A DNA stretch of 38,802 nucleotides from Flavipsychrobacter sp964461535. GTDB lineage: Bacteria; Bacteroidota; Bacteroidia; Chitinophagales; Chitinophagaceae. Location of the stretch: contig CAYWUY010000027.1 of the NCBI GenBank assembly GCA_964461535.1, positions 1-38,802 on the forward strand, given 5' to 3'. The position numbers were made by a program, and so were the translations under genes. The notes beneath the pieces were generated by a model. The model did no database searches and had not been told where the DNA came from. It saw nothing but the letters and a program-made list of their open reading frames with translations. Below are positions 6,601 to 15,767 of the stretch, piece after piece. Position 1 is the first letter of the stretch. Every line of letters begins with the position of its first letter.

Positions 6601-7389
6601 TTACTGTATGATGCTTTTTACCATGCGTAGGTTGTGGGTACGCTTACGTAAGGTTTTGCTAATAATGCCCCCCAAGTCTATTTTATCTATTACTACTCTT
6701 CCTGATGTATCTGTAGCATGTATAATAGTTTCAGAATCTAGTAGTAAGCCAACATGTGTAATATTACCCTCTTTATTATCGAAAAAAGCCAAGTCTCCAC
6801 ATTTAGCATATTGTAGAAAGTCTACCATTTGACCTGCTTTCGCTTGCTGGCTAGCATCGCGAGGCAAGGCATACCCACACATTTTATAAGCCATTTGTGT
6901 TAGCCCGGAGCAATCTATACCTGCCACACTACGCCCTCCCCATTGGTAGGGGGCGTTTAAGTATTCTAGTGCTGCTGCTTTTAAATTATCTCTGGTTAGT
7001 AAGTCTTCGTTTTTATTTAGTTTCTTTCCTTTAAAGCTACCAACCTCTTGCAGCGGAGTTATTTTGCCACCGGTTAATCCTGTAAGTTCTGCACCATATG
7101 GTAGCACCATATCGCCACTTTCCATTGCTATTTTAGATATATGGTTTCCTACTAGGTATTTTGAGGCTTTACGATATTCTTTGCGACTCAGTTCTTTTAG
7201 CTGTCCTTTTTTGCACCACCCTATATAGTCATCCCATCCGCAGCGTATGCGAGCCCAATCGTTACTGTCTATTTCAATTATTTCAGCCCTTTCACCAAAT
7301 AACAATTGAGTAGTTTGTTCAGCAGTATGGGTGGGTTCGCTTCTTACCGGCAAAACAGCCACATTACAATATGCAAAGGCTAGTACCAT
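6601..7389 (-). CDS. C40 (NlpC/P60) cysteine peptidase with SH3-like domains
   Basis: 262 residues. The N-terminal 60 residues form a bacterial SH3 domain (NVAVLPVRSEPTHTAEQTTQ, FGERAEIIEI, WARIRCGWDDYIGW), and a second SH3-like segment spans about 75-125. The NlpC/P60 catalytic domain covers about 135-255, with Cys160 (GIDCSGL), His212 (THVGLLL) and His224 (IIHATD). This layout is that of YkfC-type gamma-D-glutamyl-L-diamino acid endopeptidases, which trim peptidoglycan peptides during recycling. No signal peptide is visible, in line with a cytoplasmic recycling role. Upstream there is a 251-base gap to the divergent rny. Confidence 0.85.
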   Translation of the reverse strand: MVLAFAYCNVAVLPVRSEPTHTAEQTTQLLFGERAEIIEIDSNDWARIRCGWDDYIGWCKKGQLKELSRKEYRKASKYLVGNHISKIAMESGDMVLPYGAELTGLTGGKITPLQEVGSFKGKKLNKNEDLLTRDNLKAAALEYLNAPYQWGGRSVAGIDCSGLTQMAYKMCGYALPRDASQQAKAGQMVDFLQYAKCGDLAFFDNKEGNITHVGLLLDSETIIHATDTSGRVVIDKIDLGGIISKTLRKRTHNLRMVKSIIQ

Positions 7390-7640
7390 ATATGTATACT
7401 ATATATTGTGTGTAAGTTTTATGTGTTGGTGACGAATAAATTACAACTATAATTTATGAGGCGTAAAGTTATTAATTGATGCATAGCAGTCAACTAATAG
7501 TTTTTAACATTCCTATTTTTTATGTGTATAGGCTATCTACCATTACCAAAATGTTTTGTTATCTTAGCACGCTAATCATAAACCCGCTATGCATGTGGTT
7601 TTATGTTGATTTTTAATATATAAATACATTTACAACACAT

Positions 7641-9236
7641 ATGGAGCCAACCATTATAGCCGTCATCACAGGGATAGCGGCACTACTTATAGGTATATTT
7701 ACCGGCAAAAGCATTTTTGCAAAAAATACACAGAAACAAATTGAAGAAGCAGAATCTATAGCACAAAAACTAAAGGATGATTCTAACAAGATTGTAGAAG
7801 ATGCTAAAATACTTGCAGAAACACTTAAAGAGAAAAAACTATTAGAGGCTAAAGAACAAATTTTACAACTAAAAGCAGCTAACGACAAAGAACTGGCTCA
7901 ACGTAGTCAAAAAATTATTGAAAATGAAGCTAAACTAAAGCAACAACAACAAAGCATTAATGATAAAAATTCGGCTCTTCAGCGTCAGGTTCAAGAAAAT
8001 GAACAGTTAAAAGAAACGCTGAAAGGACAAATTGAGGCTGCAAACATAAAACGTGCTGAACTGGAGAAACACCATGAAGAGCATGTGAAAAGGCTAGAAA
8101 AAGTGGCCAATTTATCTGCTGAGGAGGCTAAAGCTGAGTTGATTGAGGTAGTTAAGGAAGAAGCCCGCACTCGTGCAATGGCTTATGTGAAAGATATAAT
8201 GGAAGAGGCTAAAACTAATGCCTCTAAAGAAGCTAAGAAAATCATCATTCAAAGCATACAGCGTACTGCTGCTGAGCAAACCATAGAGAACGCAATAACT
8301 GTATTCAATTTGGAGAGCGATGAAATTAAAGGTCAGATTATTGGTAGAGAGGGTAGAAACATTCGTGCTCTTGAGGCTGCAACGGGTGTAGACTTGATTA
8401 TAGATGACACCCCAGAAGCTATAGTATTAAGCTGTTTTGATCCGCTTCGTCGCGAGGTTGCACGTTTATCTTTACAGCGCCTAGTGCAAGATGGTCGTAT
8501 ACACCCGGCTCGTATTGAGGAAGTGGTAGAAAAGACCAAAAAGCAATTGGAAGAGCAGGTAATGGAAATAGGGGAGCGCACTATAATAGAACTGGGTATA
8601 CATGGTTTGCACAAAGACTTAGTGCGTATAGTTGGTAAAATGCGTTTCCGTTCTAGCTATGGTCAAAACCTATTGATGCACTCTAAAGAAACAGCCAATC
8701 TTTGTGGTATAATGGCTGCAGAATTGGGCTTGGGTCAGAAGATGGTTAAGCTAGCAAAACGCGCCGGTTTACTACATGATATAGGTAAAGTTCCTGATGA
8801 AGAAACAGAATTGAGCCACGCATTGCTGGGTGCTAAATTAGCAGAGAAGGCAGGTGAACATCCGTCTGTAGTAAATGCTATAGGTGCTCACCACGACGAA
8901 ATGGAGATGACTTATATTATTTCTCCTATAGTGCAAGCTTGTGATGCTATAAGCGGTGCTCGTCCGGGTGCTCGTAGAGAAATGATGCAAAGCTATATGC
9001 AACGTATTAAAGACCTAGAAAACTTGGCAATGGCATATAACGGTGTGGAAAAAGCATATGCTATACAGGCTGGTCGTGAGTTACGTGTATTAGTTGAAGC
9101 TGAAAAAATTACCGATGCAGATAGCGAGCGTTTGTCGTTTGAAATTGCAGATAAGATTCAAAAAGAAATGCAATATCCCGGACAAATTAAGGTTACTGTT
9201 ATTAGAGAACTAAGAGCAGTAAACATAGCAAGATAA
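7641..9236 (+). CDS. rny: Ribonuclease Y
   Basis: 531 residues, the usual length. Domains in order: an N-terminal membrane helix (about residues 5-24), a long charged coiled coil (about 30-200), a KH RNA-binding domain with the GxxG loop at 235-238 (IIGREGRN), and an HD phosphohydrolase domain. The HD domain has His347 (LMHSKE), His379-Asp380 (LLHDIGK) and His418-Asp419. RNase Y is a membrane-tethered endoribonuclease that starts mRNA decay. It is a single-gene unit: the upstream gene is divergent and a strong palindromic terminator follows at 9259-9298. Confidence 0.96.
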   Translation: MEPTIIAVITGIAALLIGIFTGKSIFAKNTQKQIEEAESIAQKLKDDSNKIVEDAKILAETLKEKKLLEAKEQILQLKAANDKELAQRSQKIIENEAKLKQQQQSINDKNSALQRQVQENEQLKETLKGQIEAANIKRAELEKHHEEHVKRLEKVANLSAEEAKAELIEVVKEEARTRAMAYVKDIMEEAKTNASKEAKKIIIQSIQRTAAEQTIENAITVFNLESDEIKGQIIGREGRNIRALEAATGVDLIIDDTPEAIVLSCFDPLRREVARLSLQRLVQDGRIHPARIEEVVEKTKKQLEEQVMEIGERTIIELGIHGLHKDLVRIVGKMRFRSSYGQNLLMHSKETANLCGIMAAELGLGQKMVKLAKRAGLLHDIGKVPDEETELSHALLGAKLAEKAGEHPSVVNAIGAHHDEMEMTYIISPIVQACDAISGARPGARREMMQSYMQRIKDLENLAMAYNGVEKAYAIQAGRELRVLVEAEKITDADSERLSFEIADKIQKEMQYPGQIKVTVIRELRAVNIAR

Positions 9237-9258
9237 CAGATTCTGAACGATATATGTT

Positions 9259-9298
9259 TAAAGCAATAGGCTCCGAAATTTCGGAGCCTATTGCTTTA
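9259..9298. terminator. 40-base perfect palindrome, bidirectional terminator
   Basis: Positions 9259-9278 are the exact reverse complement of 9279-9298, with no separate loop. The GC-rich middle is flanked by A-rich and T-rich ends, so it forms a terminator on both strands. It lies between convergent rny and the methyltransferase gene. Confidence 0.8.
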
Positions 9299-9354
9299 TG
9301 TAGAATGATATTGCCGATGTATTGAGCTATTACTGCTAAGCCTGTACCTGAATA

Positions 9355-10170
9355 TTACCTCTTCTCTGCTATAAAGTTGAGGCCAAAAAAGAAGTATTCA
9401 GTTCTAAAGTCTCTTTTTGTTTGTATAGCCAGTTCCCTCTGCATAAGTGCATTAGCATCCGCAGACTTGTACTGGAATGGTAAATAATATCTTATGTAAA
9501 GAATACTATCTTCTACTATATTAAATCCATTAGTGTTAAAAAGGCTAGTCCAGCTTTTTAGGCTGCGTATGTTTTCATTTCCTATGAGTATGTCTTTTTG
9601 CAATTTTTCATCCCATATAGTTATTATACGCTTATTACCTCTGTATTTGTATAGTTTAGCTCTTTGGATAATGTTAGAGCCGTTTTCTTCTATTGCCAGC
9701 ACTTTACCACCTTTACGCAGGCAGTTATTAAATATTTTTAGTGCATCGTTTATAGGCTCTAAGTGGTGCAGTGTATCTTGAACGATAATAAGATTGTAAG
9801 TATTTGCAGGAGGCGGAGAGTCAAATAGGTTTTCATAACTACAACTAAATAGCGATGTGTCGCCATATTGGCTCCAGTAGTCTTTGCGCTTTTGTATGGT
9901 ATCGTAGTAAAACTCTAAGGTAGTGCCATGCGTTTTTATTCCGTTCATAGCAAGGTATAAACAGGTAGTGCCATAGCCGCAACCTACATCAAGTATATGG
10001 GTTGCACCAGACTGAACTATATGTTTATCTATATAGTGAAGCCTTTGTAAAAAGTAGTTGCGCCTAAAATGCCAAGAAGATGCATCTCCTAAAAATTTAT
10101 AGTAGGGCTGCATTTCCGTATGTATTTCAAGTTCCTTTACCAGTAGTTCAAAAAACTGTTCAGGAGACAT
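9355..10170 (-). CDS. Class I SAM-dependent methyltransferase
   Basis: ATG 10170 (MSPEQFFELLVKELEIH, 271 residues) is preferred over the TTG at 10182. The Rossmann-type SAM-binding motif I is HILDVGCGYGTTCLYLA (about residues 58-74). The motif II/III region TTLEFYYDTIQKRKDYW and the post-motif NLIIVQDTLHHLEPI (about 126-140) fit a type 11/25-like methyltransferase. The substrate cannot be predicted. A TAnnTTTG box (TACTTTTG) lies on the minus strand at 10214-10221, 44 bases upstream, so it may have its own promoter even though the permease gene lies upstream on the same strand. Confidence 0.8.
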   Translation of the reverse strand: MSPEQFFELLVKELEIHTEMQPYYKFLGDASSWHFRRNYFLQRLHYIDKHIVQSGATHILDVGCGYGTTCLYLAMNGIKTHGTTLEFYYDTIQKRKDYWSQYGDTSLFSCSYENLFDSPPPANTYNLIIVQDTLHHLEPINDALKIFNNCLRKGGKVLAIEENGSNIIQRAKLYKYRGNKRIITIWDEKLQKDILIGNENIRSLKSWTSLFNTNGFNIVEDSILYIRYYLPFQYKSADANALMQRELAIQTKRDFRTEYFFFGLNFIAEKR

Positions 10171-10213
10171 TTTTGTACTCAAAACGCTATAGCTGTGGTT
10201 TAGTTTAAGTGCC

Positions 10214-10221
10214 CAAAAGTA
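10214..10221 (-). promoter_or_regulatory. -7 box upstream of the methyltransferase gene
   Basis: An exact TAnnTTTG match (TACTTTTG) read on the minus strand, 44 bases before the ATG at 10170. No clear TTG is found at the -33 distance. Confidence 0.35.
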
Positions 10222-10287
10222 ATATTTAAGCTTGTAAATGCCGAATAATGGAACTATTGGGTGCTACGTTATTGTTATAATTCTTTA

Positions 10288-11634
10288 TTAAGACTCCGCA
10301 ATTGGCGTGCCTAAATGTTTTTTAAATGAGAAATAAACGATTATACCGACTATAATGAAGCCGAAAGCGCCGGCTATGTACGCCATATCGCTGGTGAAAA
10401 GTAGGTAGAGCCAAATAATACAGCTAATAATGGCCGGTATAGGGAATAGTGGCATTTTATAAGGGCGATGCTCTTTAGGTTGCTTGATGTGCCAAAGAAT
10501 AACCCCTACTGCCTGAGAAGTGAACTGTATTAAAATTCGCATGGTTACTATGGTAGTAATAACCGTTTTCATTTTAAATAATAGGCTGAATATGAAAGCT
10601 AAAGCACCTAGTGTAAGTAAGGATATATGCGGTATGCGGTGCTTAGGGTGCACTTTAGCAAATATTTTAAAGAAATCTCCATTAAGGGCTGCAGCATATG
10701 GAATTCTTGAGTAGCCCAGAAGTAAAGAAAATAATGAAGCTAGAGCAATAATAAGAATTAGAATAGTAGCTATAGTGCCTGCTAGGGGATTATATATTTT
10801 GGTAAAGTAGGCTATTACTGCAGTATTGGGTGAGGCTGCTACTTGCTGCCATGGTAGAACACCTATCAATACAATTTGCATACATAGGTATAAAATCATA
10901 ATACCTGTGATGGCTAAAAACATACTTCTAGGGATATTTTTTTCTGGATTTTTAATTTCTCCGCCTAGGTGACAAGCATTATAATAGCCCATATAAGAGT
11001 ATACAGCTTTAAGGGATGACTGTCCTAGGAAAAGGAAAAATGCCGGAGTAAGATTTAGTGAGTCTTTTTCTATATGAAAAGCCTGTTGCCAGCTAAAACT
11101 ACCAATGCCTGATAGAATCATCCAAAGTATTGTGCTAATAGTAACAACCGAAAGTACTATTGATATAAACCCAATATTCTTAATTGGGCGATATAATAGT
11201 ACAATCATAGCTATGATAAGCCCTCCACTCACCATTTTTTGTGTTAGTGGCGTTAGTTCAACTAAATTTTTTAAGAAGTCGGAAAAGCCAATGGCGCTAC
11301 TTGCGGCAGTAAGCGGAGCTTGTACTATTGTTTGCCATATAAATAAGAATGCCATCATTTTGCCCCATTTTGCGCCGTATAGTTTTTGAAGAAAAACATA
11401 GCTACCTCCGGCTTCTGGCCATTTAGCGCCCATTTCACTCCATACCATACCATCAGTGTAAGCCAATAGTGCACCTAGAAGCCAAGCTAATAAACATAAT
11501 GGTCCCCCAAGATTGGTTAGTACCATAGATATGGTAATGAAGGGGCCTATACCTACCATGTCTATCATATTAATAGCAGTGGCCTGGGCTAACGATAGTC
11601 CTCTTTCTAGTTTGTGTGATTGATCATTAGACAT
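10288..11634 (-). CDS. APC family amino acid permease
   Basis: 448 residues, highly hydrophobic, with about 12 predicted transmembrane helices, the standard length for the amino acid-polyamine-organocation superfamily. The unwound TM1 substrate motif is NMIDMVGIGPFITISMVL (about residues 22-39). EMGAKWPEAGGSYVFLQKLYG (about 68-88) resembles the conserved TM2-TM3 loop of this group. GGEIKNPEKNIPRSM (about 225-239) is the typical cytoplasmic loop. Substrate specificity cannot be read. It faces a T9SS cargo gene across a 121-base gap. The methyltransferase gene downstream probably has its own promoter. Confidence 0.87.
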   Translation of the reverse strand: MSNDQSHKLERGLSLAQATAINMIDMVGIGPFITISMVLTNLGGPLCLLAWLLGALLAYTDGMVWSEMGAKWPEAGGSYVFLQKLYGAKWGKMMAFLFIWQTIVQAPLTAASSAIGFSDFLKNLVELTPLTQKMVSGGLIIAMIVLLYRPIKNIGFISIVLSVVTISTILWMILSGIGSFSWQQAFHIEKDSLNLTPAFFLFLGQSSLKAVYSYMGYYNACHLGGEIKNPEKNIPRSMFLAITGIMILYLCMQIVLIGVLPWQQVAASPNTAVIAYFTKIYNPLAGTIATILILIIALASLFSLLLGYSRIPYAAALNGDFFKIFAKVHPKHRIPHISLLTLGALAFIFSLLFKMKTVITTIVTMRILIQFTSQAVGVILWHIKQPKEHRPYKMPLFPIPAIISCIIWLYLLFTSDMAYIAGAFGFIIVGIIVYFSFKKHLGTPIAES

Positions 11635-11708
11635 GATACCGCAAGGTAAACAAGTTTATGAAGATGGATAAATGAAGGTAAAAGGTGTTGATTGAATTAT
11701 AATATATA

Positions 11709-11735
11709 ATGATTGGTTACCTTTATACCAATCAT
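11709..11735 (+). promoter_or_regulatory. 9-base inverted repeat exactly enclosing a -7 box
   Basis: ATGATTGGT (11709-11717) and ACCAATCAT (11727-11735) are perfect inverted arms. The 9-base spacer is the promoter-like TACCTTTA plus one base. It lies 21 bases before the start of the T9SS cargo gene at 11756. A regulator binding both arms would cover the -7 element. Confidence 0.4.
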
Positions 11736-11755
11736 ATTACTTACACACATTATCT

Positions 11756-13054
11756 ATGTTGCGATTACAGCTTACATTATTATTGATTTGTAGCGCCCTA
11801 TTGTCATGGGGGCAGAGTTATTTTAGCTATACTGCCGGTCCGGTTATATGTAATGGTACTGCCGTTACTTTTAGAGATTCTTTGAGTTTGGCAGATTCTA
11901 TTGCTACTACACATACTATTAATTATCAGTGGTATAAAAATGAAACTCCTGTAGGTGGGGATAGTAGTACTTATGTAGATGCTTTGTTAGCGTCAGGAGA
12001 TATTGTGAAGTGTGTAGCTATGGTATGGTCGTTGGTTGACACAATTACATTTATAGATTCTGTTCAAATGACAGTAGAGAGCCCATTAACAGCATCTCCA
12101 ATTGTAGGTGTTTCAAGTATTTGTATGGGAACTTCTGTAACCCTTAGCTCTACTGATACAGGAGGTGTATGGAGAGTTACGGGCGGTCATTTATCAACTT
12201 CGTTGGATGGAATAATATCTCCAATAACAGTTGGAGAAGATACTGTACAGCACATAGTTAATAATGTATGTGGGGCAGATACAGCTTGGCATGCTATAGA
12301 GGTAATGACAGTTCCTGATTCTGCAGTTATTACCGGTTACGATAGTGTTTGTGTAGGAAGCTCTATAACGTTGTCTGCATCAACGCCGGGAGGGGTATGG
12401 ACAACTTTAGAAGCAGATTTTGCATATGTTACTTCTACAGGTATTGTGTTTGGCAATTTATTTGGTAGTACTAATATATATTACTCCTTGTTAAATGCAT
12501 GTGGGCTTACAACAAGCACGCATCGTGTGAATATTAACAGAGAGGTAATGCCCATAACAGGCGAACATGTTATTTGTCAGTTGGGTTACACCATCTTAAT
12601 GAATCCTATGCCTGGCGGCACATGGCAATCTGATAATTTTTTAGTGGCTCCATGTATTGGCTCTGCTTTAGGTGGCTTGGTAGGTGGCTTAACTGAGGGT
12701 GTAGCTACTATTTCGTATACCATAAATAATGCTTGTGGAGAAACAACAGCCTTATTTGATGTAGAGGTTATAAACTGCGATACGCCAACTACAGTCAATC
12801 ATTTACCTGTAGCCATAAATACTGCCAAAATATACCCAAATCCAAGTGCAGGGGCATATACAATAGATATAACTACCGATACAGATATGGAGGTGCCGGT
12901 AGATGTACTTGATATAATGGGTAGAAAAATAGCAACCTACATTGCCAAAACTAACCAACATAACAGCATTGAATTAAATGCTCCTGCGGGCTATTACACT
13001 ATGTTGGTATACATAGGAAATGAGATAGTGAGATTGGGAGTTGAAAAAATATAG
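11756..13054 (+). CDS. Secreted Ig-like repeat protein with T9SS type A sorting domain
   Basis: 432 residues. A signal peptide ends SWG|Q (Gln20 exposed). Then come an Ig-like segment (about 28-106) and three tandem repeats of about 70-75 residues (115-184, 191-260, 266-339). Each repeat opens with G-x-x-x-(V/I)-C and TL-type strands, has a GG(V/T)W turn and closes with (V/L)NxxCG. The paired cysteines (123/172, 199/249, 274/327) could form one disulfide per repeat. The last 80 residues, starting AKIYPNPSAGAYTIDI, are a type IX secretion sorting domain with VLDIMGRKIAT and the LNAPAGYYTMLVY strand. It should be exported and attached to or released from the cell surface. Role unknown; adhesion is a guess. 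Confidence 0.82.
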   Translation: MLRLQLTLLLICSALLSWGQSYFSYTAGPVICNGTAVTFRDSLSLADSIATTHTINYQWYKNETPVGGDSSTYVDALLASGDIVKCVAMVWSLVDTITFIDSVQMTVESPLTASPIVGVSSICMGTSVTLSSTDTGGVWRVTGGHLSTSLDGIISPITVGEDTVQHIVNNVCGADTAWHAIEVMTVPDSAVITGYDSVCVGSSITLSASTPGGVWTTLEADFAYVTSTGIVFGNLFGSTNIYYSLLNACGLTTSTHRVNINREVMPITGEHVICQLGYTILMNPMPGGTWQSDNFLVAPCIGSALGGLVGGLTEGVATISYTINNACGETTALFDVEVINCDTPTTVNHLPVAINTAKIYPNPSAGAYTIDITTDTDMEVPVDVLDIMGRKIATYIAKTNQHNSIELNAPAGYYTMLVYIGNEIVRLGVEKI

Positions 13055-13075
13055 TATGTTTATTATATGTAGGAC

Positions 13076-13101
13076 AGCCCTTCTGCAAAGAGGGGCTTTT
13101 T
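13076..13101 (+). terminator. Terminator of the Ig-like cargo gene
   Basis: 9-base arms (13076-13084 and 13089-13097, with one G-T pair) close on a GCAA tetraloop and are followed by a T-run. Confidence 0.75.
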
Positions 13102-13148
13102 CTATCATGTTATGTGGGTATTTAACGTAATTTATACTCGTCAAGAAT

Positions 13149-13156
13149 TACATTTG
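13149..13156 (+). promoter_or_regulatory. -7 box almost touching the rhomboid start codon
   Basis: TACATTTG, an exact TAnnTTTG match, ends only four bases before the ATG at 13161. If used, transcription would start at or beside the A of ATG and the mRNA would be leaderless. Confidence 0.4.
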
Positions 13157-13160
13157 TATT

Positions 13161-14009
13161 ATGTTTCAAAATAGAGGAAGTGGGTTTGGTGGTGTGCCTG
13201 TGGTGGTTAAAAATATTATCATAATAAATGTAATAATGGTATTGGCGCAGTTTGCGCTTATTAATGTCAATATAAATCTGGATGATTATTTAGCATTACA
13301 TTATTGGAAGTCTCCTCAGTTTCATTGGTGGCAGTTTATTACCCATATGTTTATGCATGGCTCTCCTGATAGTATTAATAACACTTTTATGCATATATTT
13401 TTCAATATGTATGGGTTGTATATGTTCGGAAGTATTTTTGAGGAGCGCTGGGGGGCTAAACGTTTTTTGATTTACTATATGGTATGTGGTGTGGGTGCCG
13501 CATTGTTTCATATGGGCATTCATGATTTTGAATTGAGCTCATTACAAAAAGAAGTGTTTAGAGTAATGCAGTCGCCTAGCTATGAAGGGTATAATGCCTA
13601 TATAAGAACACATAAGTATGATCAAATGGTGCCTGCTGTGGATAAGGTTTTGCAGTTTTGGAAAACAAACCCCTCTTGTAGCGACTGTGCAGAGGCATTA
13701 AATGGTTTTTTCAAGAGCTTGTTAAGAGAAATGTCTGATACCAGTATGGTAGGTGCTTCCGGAGCCATATTTGGGTTGCTGTTTGCATTCGGATACATGT
13801 ATCCGAATGTAGAGATGATGATTATGTTTATACCTATTCCTATAAAAGCTAAATGGTTAATTGCCGGTTATGCTGCTATGGAGTTGTTTTCAGGTTTTGG
13901 CAGATTTGCCGGAGATAACGTTGCGCATTTTGCGCATTTGGGAGGTATGCTTTTTGGTTTCATTTTGCTTAAGGCATGGGGCAGTAAAAGTTCTAACCGG
14001 TTTTATTAA
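13161..14009 (+). CDS. Rhomboid intramembrane serine protease (catalytically intact)
   Basis: 282 residues with about six membrane helices. The catalytic dyad is Ser200 in VGASGAIFGLLFAFGY and His259 in VAHFAHLGGMLFGF. The oxyanion-helping Asn82 sits in HIFFNMYGLYMFG, and an HxxxH-like region THMFMHGS precedes it. Rhomboids cut membrane proteins within or next to their transmembrane helices. A polar insertion of about 75 residues (about 121-195, with a C-x-x-C at 173-176) separates the Asn-containing core from the GASG helix; its role is unknown. A second rhomboid gene starts 12 bases downstream on the same strand, so the two are one transcription unit. Confidence 0.93.
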   Translation: MFQNRGSGFGGVPVVVKNIIIINVIMVLAQFALINVNINLDDYLALHYWKSPQFHWWQFITHMFMHGSPDSINNTFMHIFFNMYGLYMFGSIFEERWGAKRFLIYYMVCGVGAALFHMGIHDFELSSLQKEVFRVMQSPSYEGYNAYIRTHKYDQMVPAVDKVLQFWKTNPSCSDCAEALNGFFKSLLREMSDTSMVGASGAIFGLLFAFGYMYPNVEMMIMFIPIPIKAKWLIAGYAAMELFSGFGRFAGDNVAHFAHLGGMLFGFILLKAWGSKSSNRFY

Positions 14010-14021
14010 TAACTTTGTATT

Positions 14022-14951
14022 ATGAGAATGTCGCAAAGAAAATCACCGTTATCCTATATTCCGGGTTTAAAAGATAATGCGGTATTAAAACTTATTATTT
14101 TTTCCGGAGTAGCATATATGTTGTTAGCTATATCTTGGGCAATAAATATGATGGTGCTCCAAGGAGAGTGGGATATATTCAATAAGTATTTTGTCCCGAA
14201 TGTAGCTTTGGGAGACGTGCATAATTTTGGCAGCAGCTGGTGGACCATACTAACATATGGTTGGTTTCAATTTCCTAATACTTTTATGGAGTTGCTGAGC
14301 AATATGGTTTGGCTATATCTTTTTGGCTCTTTAGTACAAATGTTGGTAGGTGGTAAGCATATAGTTCCTATTTACGTATATGCATTAACCATGGGTGGTG
14401 TAGTATATATGCTAGCACAGTTTATACCAGGTAAATTGGGCATGCCAGCATTTGTTAATTCAGGTGGTAGTATTTATGCAGCATATTTAGGTCCAAAGGC
14501 TGGTATAGTTGCAATGGCTGTAGCCTCTATAACATTAGCTCCTAAATACAAGTTGTATATTACACCTACACTAAGCATACCATTAATGGGGGTTGCCGGT
14601 GTTTTTATAGCATTAGCTTTAATTTTTTCTGGTACTAATTTTCCATCTTTATTGATGGTTGTTGCTGGTGGAGTGGTAGGTTTTGGTTACATCAAATTAA
14701 TACAGGCTGGCTATCGCCCGGCACAGTGGGCAATAGATTTAATTAATAAAATTGAATCGGTAGTTACGCCTAAAAATCCTACTGAAACACAAGACAGAGT
14801 AGGTATTCGTATAAAGAATAAGGTATATGCTCCTATCAATAAAGTATCTCAAAGTACAATAGACGAGATACTTGATAAAATAAACCAGAAAGGATACAAT
14901 GCACTCTCTAAAGAAGAAAAAGAGATGCTGCTACGTGCAGGAAAAGAATAG
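14022..14951 (+). CDS. Rhomboid family protein lacking the catalytic His (pseudoprotease)
   Basis: 309 residues with about six membrane helices in the rhomboid order. The equivalent of the Ser motif reads NSGGSIYAAYLG (residues 146-157), so a Ser may remain. The helix that should carry the catalytic His reads LMVVAGGVVGFGYI: compared with AHLGGMLFGF in the neighbour, His is replaced by Val214. Protease activity is therefore unlikely and an iRhom-like or chaperone-like role is possible. The C-terminal 35 residues (TIDEILDKINQKGYNALSKE, then EKEMLLRAGKE) match the DUF6576 tail common on Bacteroidota rhomboid relatives. It lies 12 bases after the active rhomboid gene. Confidence 0.87.
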   Translation: MRMSQRKSPLSYIPGLKDNAVLKLIIFSGVAYMLLAISWAINMMVLQGEWDIFNKYFVPNVALGDVHNFGSSWWTILTYGWFQFPNTFMELLSNMVWLYLFGSLVQMLVGGKHIVPIYVYALTMGGVVYMLAQFIPGKLGMPAFVNSGGSIYAAYLGPKAGIVAMAVASITLAPKYKLYITPTLSIPLMGVAGVFIALALIFSGTNFPSLLMVVAGGVVGFGYIKLIQAGYRPAQWAIDLINKIESVVTPKNPTETQDRVGIRIKNKVYAPINKVSQSTIDEILDKINQKGYNALSKEEKEMLLRAGKE

Positions 14952-15023
14952 TATAAGTCAATTTTCTCTGTTGTAGTAAATAACTATTTTTACTTTTAAT
15001 ACTCTTAAAAACAACACATACAG

Positions 15024-15719
15024 ATGAATAAAGTAGTGGCAGGTGCCGAAGAGGCAGTCCGCGATATTGCATCGGGTGCTACCTTAATGTTAGGTGGTTT
15101 TGGCCTTTGCGGCATACCTGAAAATTGTATAGCAGCTCTTGTGAAAAAAGGTGTAAAAGATCTTACTTGCATATCTAATAATGCTGGTGTAGACGATTTT
15201 GGTATAGGCTTGCTTTTGCAGAATAAGCAAGTAAAAAAAATGATATCGTCTTATGTGGGTGAGAATGCAGAGTTTGAGCGTCAGCTACTAAGCGGAGAGT
15301 TGGAGGTAGAGTTGATACCGCAAGGAACATTAGCTACTAGATGTATGGCTAGTGGTTATGGCATGCCGGCTGTATATCTGCTAGCAGGTTATGGTACTGA
15401 GGTGCAAGAAGGCAAAGAAGTAAGAGCATTTAATGGTAAAAACTACTTGTTAGAGTATGCGTTCGATTCTGATTTTGCAATAGTAAAGGCTTGGAAGGGT
15501 GATACTATGGGTAACTTAATATTTAAGGATACCGCAAGAAACTTTAACCCTTTGATGGCTATGGCTGGTAAAATAACCATTGCAGAAGTAGAAGAACTAG
15601 TACAGCCGGGAGAATTAAATCCTAATGAAATTCATACTCCGGGTATCTATGTGCACCGTATTTTTCAAGGTACTAACTACGAAAAAAGAATTGAGCAACG
15701 CACTGTGCGCAAACACTAG
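15024..15719 (+). CDS. scoA: 3-oxoacid CoA-transferase subunit A
   Basis: 231 residues, the usual length of the alpha subunit. Signature regions: ASGATLMLGGFGLCGIPENC near the N-terminus, LTCISNNAGVDDFGIGLLL, and AFNGKNYLLEYAFDSDFAIV. Together with subunit B it moves CoA from succinyl-CoA (or another donor) to acetoacetate, so that ketone bodies or ketogenic amino acid products can be used. The subunit B gene follows 48 bases downstream in the same direction. The -7 candidate TACTTTTA at 14991-14998 with TTG at 14971-14973 is weak. Confidence 0.94.
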   Translation: MNKVVAGAEEAVRDIASGATLMLGGFGLCGIPENCIAALVKKGVKDLTCISNNAGVDDFGIGLLLQNKQVKKMISSYVGENAEFERQLLSGELEVELIPQGTLATRCMASGYGMPAVYLLAGYGTEVQEGKEVRAFNGKNYLLEYAFDSDFAIVKAWKGDTMGNLIFKDTARNFNPLMAMAGKITIAEVEELVQPGELNPNEIHTPGIYVHRIFQGTNYEKRIEQRTVRKH

Positions 15720-15767
15720 TAGCCGCGTAGTAAAGAATCATTCTTCACAAAAACTTAAATTACTTCA

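Noticed and set aside
8333..8614. Open frame on the minus strand within rny
   Set aside because: Inside the KH-HD coding region; Cys/Ser/Arg-rich composition typical of a shadow frame.
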